DNA from: AWTP1-18 sp036504515
GTDB taxonomy: Bacteria > Pseudomonadota > Gammaproteobacteria > Burkholderiales > Rhodocyclaceae
Length of the DNA stretch: 64,000 nt
Reading direction: 5' to 3'
Assembly: GCA_036504515.1 (NCBI GenBank)
Contig: DASXVA010000004.1
Span: forward strand, 62,001-126,000
Shown: positions 46,245 to 53,012 of the stretch, piece after piece
Layout: every line of letters begins with the position of its first letter
Numbering within the stretch: the first letter of the stretch is position 1
Notes under the pieces: model-generated
Database searches by the model: none
What the model was told of the DNA's origin: nothing
The model's input: only the letters and a program-made list of their open reading frames with translations
Program-made: the position numbers and the translations under genes

Positions 46245-47198
46245 ATGAGTGATGTCGATTTTTCCCAGGACCTGGAACTGGCACCCTATGTCGATCAACT
46301 GTCTGCGGCAGACGCTACCCTTCGTTTGCTGGCGGTACGTCAGATCAGCGACTATGCCGACGAGTACCCGCAACTCTTCGCCACGGCTGCCCGTGATGCG
46401 GATGCGGGCGTTCGTCTGGAAGCTGCCAGGGCGCTGGAGGGCACGGTGGATGTCCACGCCGTGGAAGCCCTGGCCGATTTGCTGGAGGATGAGGTGGTCG
46501 AGGTTGCGACAGCTGCAGCCGAATCCTTGGCCGAGATTCTGGATGATGTGGTCGCGCCTACCCTGCTCAAGCGTCTGATTCCGTCCCGAGGTTTTGCCCG
46601 GGCTGGGTTGCTCGGGGCACTGCGTCGCTTGCGGGTTGAGGAGGCCTTGGCGCCGGCCCTGGACAGTCTTGACGATGCGTCCGCCGTGGTTCGACGGGAA
46701 GCGGTTGGCGTATTGGCCTATCTCAAGGCCGCTGAAGCGGTGACGGCCCTGGGTACTCGGGCCGTTGAGGACAGTGAGGTCAGTGTGCGTTTGGCCGCTA
46801 CGGGGGCCTTGGTCTATACCGTTGATCCGGCGGCCCTGCCTTTCTTGCTACGGGCTTTGACCGACGAGGATTGGCAGGTACGTGAAGCCGCCGCAATCAC
46901 TTTGGGCAAGACTGCTCTTGCCGGGTCTGCTGACGGACTGATCAATGCTTTGCAGGACAGTAGCTGGGAGGTGCGACTCAAGGCCGCTAATGCACTGGGC
47001 ACCTTGCGGGAAATTCGCGCAGTCCCCGGCATTATCGAGGCCTTGTTGCACCCCGTGAGCAATCTGCGCAAAGAAGCGGCTACCGCCTTGGGTGTCATCG
47101 GTGATGTTGCGGCCCGGTCAGCTTTGGAAAACGCCTTGAGTGATTGCGATGTAGAAGTGCGCAAGGCGGCCCAGCGATCCCTGGAGCGTCTGCCGTGA
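46245..47198 (+). CDS. HEAT-repeat protein
   Basis: This 317-aa protein is built of about nine helical repeats of roughly 30 residues. The recurring pattern is D-x-x-V-R-x-x-A-A-x-x-L-G, for example DAGVRLEAARALEG, DWQVREAAAITLGK, SWEVRLKAANALGT and DVEVRKAAQRSLER. Such repeats form curved protein-protein interaction scaffolds and are also seen in PBS-lyase-type proteins. No signal peptide or cysteine motif is present, so a cytoplasmic assembly or docking role is likely. ATG 46245 has GAGGAT upstream; the open frame from 46158 is ferredoxin sequence. Its stop overlaps the next start (GTGA). Confidence 0.85.
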   Translation: MSDVDFSQDLELAPYVDQLSAADATLRLLAVRQISDYADEYPQLFATAARDADAGVRLEAARALEGTVDVHAVEALADLLEDEVVEVATAAAESLAEILDDVVAPTLLKRLIPSRGFARAGLLGALRRLRVEEALAPALDSLDDASAVVRREAVGVLAYLKAAEAVTALGTRAVEDSEVSVRLAATGALVYTVDPAALPFLLRALTDEDWQVREAAAITLGKTALAGSADGLINALQDSSWEVRLKAANALGTLREIRAVPGIIEALLHPVSNLRKEAATALGVIGDVAARSALENALSDCDVEVRKAAQRSLERLP

Positions 47199-48469
47199 CA
47201 ATCCTCCCGGAGGCGGCGAAGCAAGTGCTGCCTCCTGTTCGTTCCCGCAGGACTGGCTTACAGGGAGTCGGCGATTTTCTGCGGGACCATCAAGCCTTGA
47301 TTCGCCACCTCCAGTGGGGCTTGGTTTGCTTGTATGGATTGTTGTTGCTGGTACCCGTTTTGCCTGCGCCGCTGTCCTTTGGCGGGCATGAACTGTTATC
47401 CCACAATCAGGTCGAGGTGCTTGGTCGGTTTGCCCGCATTCTGTTCTGGTGTGTCTGGTGGCCCGGCGTCATTCTTAGTGTCATGATCTTTGGCCAGTTC
47501 TGGTGCGGTTTGCTGTGTCCGGATGGTGCCGTCACCGAGTTTGCCAGCCGCCATGGCCGGGCTTTGAAAATTCCTGCTCGCTTACTCTGGGCTGGCTGGC
47601 CCTTGCTGCTCTTTACCGGCATGACATTGCTGGAAGCCGTCATTGATATTCGTAGCGAATCCTTCAATGCCTTGTGGGTGTTGGGCACGATTTCCTGTGC
47701 CGCATTGCTGGTCGGTCTGCTCTACGGAAAAGGCAAGCGTGTCTGGTGTCGCTACCTGTGCCCGACGGCGGGATTGTTCTCTTTGTTGGCACGCTGTGCC
47801 GTGCTTCATTTCAAGGTGGACCGTGAGGCTTGGGATTCGTCGCCACGACCAGCCCGGGCGGTGGATTGCCCGCCGATGCTGGATGTTCGTCGCCTACGTA
47901 GCAATGAGAAGTGCAGCATGTGCGGCCGGTGCAGCGGCCATCGCAATGCCGTTGCACTGGCTGTCCGTCCGATGGGGAGTGAGTTATCCCGGATAGCTGA
48001 TGGAGATGCTCGCCCGCTTGATGTCTTCGTGATCCTTTGGCTACTTTTTGGCTTAACACTTTCAGTGGCTCAGGGAGAACAGGGTTTTGCCAGCAACTGG
48101 CTGGCAGGACATGGACCATTGCCTTTGTGGGTTTTGACCCATCTCGGTTTGCCAAGTATCTATGCCTTGGTTTTTGGTGGCTTGCTGTTGATAGCGGCCA
48201 AGGGGCATCGCCAAGTCGCTCTGCGACTGGCCTATGCCTTGATTCCCCTTGGTGGAATGTTTCTGATACTGATGGCGGCACAGCAAGGATGGCAGTCTCT
48301 CGGTATTGAAAATACGACACCCTGGCCGTGGCGCATGGAGGCGACCTTGTCGATGCTTGGGCTGGTTTGGTCATGGCGCATCGTGTTGGACATGGCAAGC
48401 GCATGGCAGCCCCGGTTGGTGCTCGGTCTTTTGCTGGGGCTGGCGGTGTTGTTGCGGCTAATGGCCTGA
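47195..48469 (+). CDS. NapH/NosR-like polytopic membrane iron-sulfur protein
   Basis: This 424-aa inner-membrane protein has about nine to ten hydrophobic helices. Two cysteine motifs follow membrane segments, FWCGLLCPDGAV (C104, C108) and WCRYLCPTAGLF (C185, C189), the C-x3-CP signature of NapH, NosR and related quinol-linked proteins. A soluble loop has C240-SM-C243-GR-C246. It probably exchanges electrons between the quinone pool and the ferredoxin. The start is GTG 47195, overlapping the HEAT stop by four bases, so the two are translationally coupled. It is the last gene of the operon. Confidence 0.85.
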   Translation: MTILPEAAKQVLPPVRSRRTGLQGVGDFLRDHQALIRHLQWGLVCLYGLLLLVPVLPAPLSFGGHELLSHNQVEVLGRFARILFWCVWWPGVILSVMIFGQFWCGLLCPDGAVTEFASRHGRALKIPARLLWAGWPLLLFTGMTLLEAVIDIRSESFNALWVLGTISCAALLVGLLYGKGKRVWCRYLCPTAGLFSLLARCAVLHFKVDREAWDSSPRPARAVDCPPMLDVRRLRSNEKCSMCGRCSGHRNAVALAVRPMGSELSRIADGDARPLDVFVILWLLFGLTLSVAQGEQGFASNWLAGHGPLPLWVLTHLGLPSIYALVFGGLLLIAAKGHRQVALRLAYALIPLGGMFLILMAAQQGWQSLGIENTTPWPWRMEATLSMLGLVWSWRIVLDMASAWQPRLVLGLLLGLAVLLRLMA

Positions 48470-48482
48470 ATCGGTTTGCCGT

Positions 48483-49211
48483 TCAGTCGGCGGAAACGGT
48501 CAGGCCGGACAAATAACTCGCCAGGGCCTTGATGTCGGCCTCGGTCAGGGGGTGAACAATGGCGTTCATGATCTTGCCGGGACTGTTTTGGCGCTGGGCG
48601 GTGTGGAAGTCCCGAAGCTGTTTGTCCAGGTAGTGCCAGGTCTGGCCGCTGATGACGGGATAGGCCATGCCATTCACAACGCCGCCTTTGCCCGTTTCAC
48701 CATGGCAGGTGGCGCAGGCGGTGATGTTGCGGGCGGGGTCGCCGCTCAGGAACAGGCGCTTGCCCAAGGGGTTGTCGCCGCTGCCATCCCCTTGCATTTT
48801 CTTCTGGCTGGAAAAATAGGCAACGATGTCGGCCAGGTCGCGGTCGCTGACCCCGTCGGACATGACGGCCATGGTGTTGTCGTGGCGCTCGTCGTTGCGG
48901 AAGTTTCTGAACTGCTTGATCAGATACTCGGCATGTTGGCCGCCGATCTTCGGTGCTTTGCTTTCACCGCCGCCGGTGCCGCCATCCTGTCCGTGGCCTT
49001 CGGCGCCATGGCATTCCTGGCAGCGCTCGGTTTCGGACTTCTTGCGGCCGAGGACCGGATCGCCCAGGCGGGCCAATTCTGCCGCTGTCAGCTTGCTTGC
49101 AGCGATGGATGACTTGGTATCGGCGGCGGGCGCAAGGGGACTGAAAACGATGGTTGCCATGACTATGGTCAGGGCAAGAATTTCGGTTTTGGAGGCGATT
49201 GAAAACGTCAT
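48483..49211 (-). CDS. Diheme c-type cytochrome (cytochrome c4-like)
   Basis: This 242-aa protein has an N-terminal signal segment (about 1-29, ILALTIVMATIVFSPLAPAA) and two heme-binding motifs, CQECH and CATCH, in similar repeats, as in cytochrome c4. Each repeat has a likely Met ligand region (for example DNTMAVMSDGVSDRDLADIVAYFSS compared with NAIVHPLTEADIKALASYLSG). It is a soluble or membrane-attached periplasmic electron carrier. It converges on the membrane iron-sulfur gene with a 13-base gap, so it is not part of that operon. Its partner is unknown. Confidence 0.88.
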   Translation of the reverse strand: MTFSIASKTEILALTIVMATIVFSPLAPAADTKSSIAASKLTAAELARLGDPVLGRKKSETERCQECHGAEGHGQDGGTGGGESKAPKIGGQHAEYLIKQFRNFRNDERHDNTMAVMSDGVSDRDLADIVAYFSSQKKMQGDGSGDNPLGKRLFLSGDPARNITACATCHGETGKGGVVNGMAYPVISGQTWHYLDKQLRDFHTAQRQNSPGKIMNAIVHPLTEADIKALASYLSGLTVSAD

Positions 49212-49304
49212 GATGGCTACCCAGAGTGCGGTGTTCGGTGCCCCGTTACAGGCCCGAGGGCAACCACCGACCGTTGCTCTGGACCCTTGTTTTAGTAACG
49301 GGAC

Positions 49305-49613
49305 TTAACAGCACTCTTCCTCAATCTGCAGCAGCAGGGTGAGGGCATCTTCGTCATCGCAGGATTCGAAGAATTCCCGAATCTGGTTGATGTTGCTATG
49401 GATCAGGAACAGGTCATCGGGCTTGGGGCCGCTGCCGCCTTTGCGCTTGGTCATGAAGTATTCCCAGAAGGGATTGTTCTTTTCCGGGTCTTGCAGGTGG
49501 GCTTCGATCATTTCCATCAACTGGCGGGTGTTGCCTTCGCAGTCGATGTCCTTGAAGCTGACGTAGCGATCCGGGGTTGAGGCGGCCTTGCAGCCGCAGT
49601 TCTGCTGGGACAT
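49305..49613 (-). CDS. cowN: N2-fixation-sustaining protein CowN
   Basis: CowN lets nitrogenase work in the presence of carbon monoxide. The 102-aa protein matches the family: DRYVSFKDIDCEGN, NNPFWEYFMTKRKGG, DDLFLIHSNINQIREFFESCDD and the terminal EEECC. It has an N-terminal NCGC pair as well. AAGGAAG precedes the ATG. It implies that the organism has nitrogenase, though no nif gene is in the window. A CooA-like CO sensor gene lies just upstream on the same strand. Confidence 0.93.
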   Translation of the reverse strand: MSQQNCGCKAASTPDRYVSFKDIDCEGNTRQLMEMIEAHLQDPEKNNPFWEYFMTKRKGGSGPKPDDLFLIHSNINQIREFFESCDDEDALTLLLQIEEECC

Positions 49614-49645
49614 GGCACTTCCTTTGAATGAACTGTATGGCCTCC

Positions 49646-49688
49646 ACTGTAGGGGGGCGCCGTTGCCCTGTCCGTCAGCCAGCCGACA
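49646..49688 (-). promoter_or_regulatory. CooA-type site and promoter of cowN
   Basis: On the minus strand TGTCG-GCTGGC-TGACG (49688 to 49673) matches nine of ten positions of the recalled CooA consensus TGTC(A/G)-N6-(C/T)GACA. A TACAGT -10 element lies at 49651-49646. This puts the centre of the site near -41 relative to the expected transcription start, the usual class II activator position. The transcription start is inferred, not measured. Confidence 0.55.
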
Positions 49689-49697
49689 ATTCCCGAT

Positions 49698-50405
49698 TTA
49701 ATTGGAAGTCAGGCTGCGGGCCACCAGGGCCTGGGCATCGTGAATCAACAGGGAATGGCGACCGCGCCGGGTGAGCAAACCTTCCCGCTGCCATTGGTTG
49801 ATCAGGGACGAGACGGATTGGCGGGTGGTGCCCAGCAGGCAGGCGATGTCTTCGGTGCCCAGGTTGAGGGGCAAGAGGCAGCCTTCGGCTTCGGTCACGC
49901 CCCGTTGTTCAGCTTGCCGGATCAGGAAGCGGGCCAGGCGGGCGGGCACGTCACGGAAGGCCAGGTCTTCCACCAGGATGATGGCGTTGCTCAGAATGCG
50001 CCCCAGAACCCGCATCATCAGCGGCGATACCGCTGGTTGCGCCGCCAGCTTGCGGGCGAACTGGCCGATGTCGATGACCCACAACTCGGTGGCTTCCAGG
50101 GTGCGGACGTAGGTGGGGGTGTGGGTGGAAAACAGGTCGCCGGCTTCGAGGATGGCAAGACTGATTTCCCGGGTGTCGTTGGCGAGATAGACCTTGAGCC
50201 GTCCGCTGCGGACGATGAACACCTGATTCAGCGGGTGGCTGGGGGTAGATAGCACATGGCCCTTGGCAAGACTGCGGGGCAGAAAGTCATCAAGAAAACC
50301 CTCGGGAAAGCCAGGGGCTTGGGCGGTGGATGCGGGCATGGCGCCGCCGCCGGCCCCGGGATGCCCGGAGGGATGATGTCCTGCTGGTCCTGGCCCCTTT
50401 GCCAT
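49698..50405 (-). CDS. CooA-like Crp/Fnr-family regulator (probable CO or heme sensor)
   Basis: This 235-aa protein aligns along its length with Rhodospirillum CooA. QVFIVRSGRLKVYL and TREISLAILEAGDLF mirror CooA, followed by S93-T94-H95 where CooA has Cys75-Met-His77. The CO-sensing His is kept, while the Cys ligand is Ser. The helix-turn-helix (GTEDIACLLGTTRQSVSS) keeps the RQ of the recognition helix. Two starts compete: ATG 50405 with a good GAGGA site and a His/Gly-rich extension, and ATG 50339, which gives MPAS with Pro2 as in CooA. It lies directly upstream of cowN. Confidence 0.8.
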   Translation of the reverse strand: MAKGPGPAGHHPSGHPGAGGGAMPASTAQAPGFPEGFLDDFLPRSLAKGHVLSTPSHPLNQVFIVRSGRLKVYLANDTREISLAILEAGDLFSTHTPTYVRTLEATELWVIDIGQFARKLAAQPAVSPLMMRVLGRILSNAIILVEDLAFRDVPARLARFLIRQAEQRGVTEAEGCLLPLNLGTEDIACLLGTTRQSVSSLINQWQREGLLTRRGRHSLLIHDAQALVARSLTSN

Positions 50406-50693
50406 GACGTGTCCTCAATGGTCTTTGCGGGAAATGGTTTCCCGGTGTGCTGGTGATGGAACGAGTCGCCCCGTGAAACACAGACGCCGTCCGGCTTTGC
50501 CTTGATGATGCCGACGGCTCGATTGTACCGAGGGGCAGGGCGGCCCGTTCCCTTATCACCGTCTGCTGTTAAAGCAGAGGGGGCGAGCCGGGCTTAATCC
50601 GTCATCAGGCTGCCCTTCAGCCCCGGTAATCTGCTGTTCCCCGGCCAGAAAAGGCTGGTAGCTTTTGCGTCACTCTGTTTCCCCGGTTATTTC

Positions 50694-51197
50694 ATGCGCG
50701 CTCCACCGATTATCGATGTCGAAGCTTCCGGCTTCGGCGCCCGCAGCTATCCCATTGAAGTGGGGTTGGTGCTGCCTGACGGCCAGGCTTTTTGTTCCCT
50801 GATCCGCCCTGCCCCGGATTGGAAGCATTGGGATGAAAGCGCGGAAAAGGTGCACAAGGTGCAGCGGGATACCCTGTTTTCCCATGGCCGTCCGCCGGTG
50901 GAGGTGGCTTGGGAAATCAACCAGCGCCTGCGCGGCATGACGGTCTACTGTGACTCCTGGTATCACGACTTCAACTGGCTGAGCCGCCTGTTCGATGCGG
51001 CCGACGCTACCCCCGCCTTTCGTCTGGAAGATTTGCGCGTTCTGCTCAATCAGGCGGAAGCCGATGCCTGGCATGTGACCAAGATTCTGGTGCAGGACGA
51101 AATGAAGCTGGACCGGCACCGGGCCAGTAACGACGCCCGGGTGTTGCAGGCCACCCTGATGCGGGTCCGGGGCTTGCCCCTGTTGCAGGCTTTATAA
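50694..51197 (+). CDS. DEDDh 3'-5' exonuclease-like protein
   Basis: This 167-aa protein has the DnaQ-like nuclease fold. PPIIDVEASGFG supplies the D-x-E pair and WYHDFNW a third acidic residue. HRASNDARV holds the DEDDh His-Asp pair. It is shorter than polymerase epsilon subunits and probably acts on free DNA or RNA ends. The 288-base gap upstream contains no recognised gene. The HD-domain gene starts 10 bases downstream in the same direction. Confidence 0.83.
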   Translation: MRAPPIIDVEASGFGARSYPIEVGLVLPDGQAFCSLIRPAPDWKHWDESAEKVHKVQRDTLFSHGRPPVEVAWEINQRLRGMTVYCDSWYHDFNWLSRLFDAADATPAFRLEDLRVLLNQAEADAWHVTKILVQDEMKLDRHRASNDARVLQATLMRVRGLPLLQAL

Positions 51198-51207
51198 GGA
51201 GAACGGT

Positions 51208-51852
51208 TTGAATCTGGTTGAACGGGTAGCGGCGCGCATCAAGGCCCAATTCGAGGGGGAAGGTTCCGGCCACGACTGGCAGCACATCCATCGCGTCTGG
51301 CGCTTGGCCCATCATCTTGCCATTGAGGAAGGTGCCGATCAGGAAGTGGCAGAACTGGCCGCCCTGGTGCACGACATCGCCGACTGGAAATTCCATGGTG
51401 GTGACGATGCCATCGGCCCCCGCGAAGCGGAAGCCCTGCTGAAAAGCGAAGGGGCCTCCCAAGCCTTGATCGACGAGGTGGTGGATATCGTCGCCACCAT
51501 TTCCTTCAAAGGGGCCGGGGTCACGACCGCGATGAAAACCCTGGCGGGCAAGTGTGTGCAGGATGCGGACCGGCTCGACGCCATCGGCGCCGTGGGTATC
51601 GCCCGCTGCTTCACCTACAGCGGCCACGTGGGCCAGCCCATGCACGACCCGGCCATTGCACCAGTACTGCATCAGACCGCAGCGGCCTACAAATCAGCCA
51701 AGAGCACGGCCCTCAACCACTTCTACGAAAAGCTGCTGCTGCTCAAGGACCGCATGAATACGGACAGCGGCCGCGCCATGGCGGCGGAGCGCCATCGTTT
51801 CATGGAAGCCTTTGTCGCGCAGTTTTTGCAGGAGTGCGAAGGCCAACGCTAG
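51208..51852 (+). CDS. HD-domain phosphohydrolase (YedJ-like)
   Basis: This 214-aa metal-dependent hydrolase carries the HD motifs SGHDWQHIHRVWRLAHHLA (first His), AALVHDIADWKF (HD) and CVQDADRLDAIGAVGIARCF (distal Asp). The sequence is close to the E. coli YedJ and Bacillus YpgQ group, thought to hydrolyse nucleotides. The start is TTG 51208, well supported by AAGGAG six bases before it. It probably shares a transcript with the exonuclease. Confidence 0.88.
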   Translation: MNLVERVAARIKAQFEGEGSGHDWQHIHRVWRLAHHLAIEEGADQEVAELAALVHDIADWKFHGGDDAIGPREAEALLKSEGASQALIDEVVDIVATISFKGAGVTTAMKTLAGKCVQDADRLDAIGAVGIARCFTYSGHVGQPMHDPAIAPVLHQTAAAYKSAKSTALNHFYEKLLLLKDRMNTDSGRAMAAERHRFMEAFVAQFLQECEGQR

Positions 51853-51884
51853 GGTGTCTGCTAGCGCAGGTCCAACCCATTTTC

Positions 51885-53012
51885 TTACTGGGTTTGGGCC
51901 ATGGCCTTGCGGAACCGTACCAGGGCGAAGCTGAAGAACACAGCGCCGATGCCGGCGATGGCCAGCATTTCCGGCCACACCACGGTGATGTCTGCTCCGC
52001 GGAAAAGAATGCCCTGGGCCAGTTTGACGAAGTGGGTGGTGGGCGCAATCAACATGAAGTCCTGCACCGGTACCGGCATGCTCTCCCGGGGCGTTACGCC
52101 GCCGGAGAGCAGTTCCAGGGGCAGTACCACGAGAATGATCAGCAGGCCGAACTGGGGCATGGAGCGGGCCAGGGTGGCGAGGAAGATACCGATGGAAGCC
52201 GTGGAGAACAGGTAGAGCCCGCTGCCCGCCATGAACAGCAGAAGGGAGCCGGCGATGGGCACCGCCAGTATCCATTCCACCACCACCTTGAGGGCGAAGG
52301 CCGAGGCCAGCAAGACCACGAGGCCGTTGGCCAGCACCTTGCCCGAGAGGATTTCAAAAGGTGTGAGGGGCATCACCATCAAGTGTTCGATGGTGCCGTG
52401 CTCCCGCTCGCGGATGAAGGCGGCTCCCACCAGAATGATGGAAAGCATGGTGATGTTGTTGATCACTTCCACCACGCCGCCGAACCAGAAGCCGGACAGG
52501 TTGGGGTTGAAGCGCACCCGACTCACCAGGGTGATCAGGCTGGCGCGGCTGGTGCCGGGAGAGGCGGCGGCCACTTCGTCGGCGAAGATGTTCTGGATGT
52601 AGCTGGAGCCGAGGAAGGCCTGGCTCATGATGGTGGCGTCGATGGCCAGTTGCACTTCGGGGCGTCGCCCGGCCAGCAGGTCCCGCTGGAAGTTGGCGGG
52701 GATCACCAGGACGAAGGTGCATTCGCCCCGGTCCATCAGTTTGTCCATGTCTTGCAGGGCGACTTGGCGCGGCGGCAGGAAGTAGGGCGGATAGAAGGCC
52801 TGGGTCACCCGTTCGGAAATGGGGGAGTGGTCCATATCCACGATGGCAATGCTGGCCCGGTGCAGTTCCTGGGAGATGCCCGAGGCGGCGGCGTAGATGC
52901 CCACGGAAAAGGCCCAGACGATGATGACCAGCAGCACCGGATCGGAGAACAGGCTGCGCAGTTCCTTGATGCCGAGGCGGTAGATGTTAGAGAGGCGCGC
53001 GGTCAGGCCCAT
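51885..53012 (-). CDS. ABC exporter permease (YhhJ-like)
   Basis: This 375-aa protein is an ABC-2 type permease. It has one N-terminal membrane helix, a large extracytoplasmic domain (about 45-170) and a C-terminal five-helix membrane domain with REREHGTIEHLMVMPLTPFEILSGK, the ABC-2 signature. The length equals that of E. coli YhhJ. It follows the RbbA-like gene with no gap and is the last gene of a three-gene exporter operon. The substrate is unknown. Confidence 0.9.
   Translation of the reverse strand: MGLTARLSNIYRLGIKELRSLFSDPVLLVIIVWAFSVGIYAAASGISQELHRASIAIVDMDHSPISERVTQAFYPPYFLPPRQVALQDMDKLMDRGECTFVLVIPANFQRDLLAGRRPEVQLAIDATIMSQAFLGSSYIQNIFADEVAAASPGTSRASLITLVSRVRFNPNLSGFWFGGVVEVINNITMLSIILVGAAFIREREHGTIEHLMVMPLTPFEILSGKVLANGLVVLLASAFALKVVVEWILAVPIAGSLLLFMAGSGLYLFSTASIGIFLATLARSMPQFGLLIILVVLPLELLSGGVTPRESMPVPVQDFMLIAPTTHFVKLAQGILFRGADITVVWPEMLAIAGIGAVFFSFALVRFRKAMAQTQ

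Noticed and set aside
44053..46284. A 743-codon minus-strand frame opposite the flavoprotein
   Set aside because: It covers the AprA-like gene, the ferredoxin gene and part of the GntR gene, which all have family motifs; the antisense product has none.
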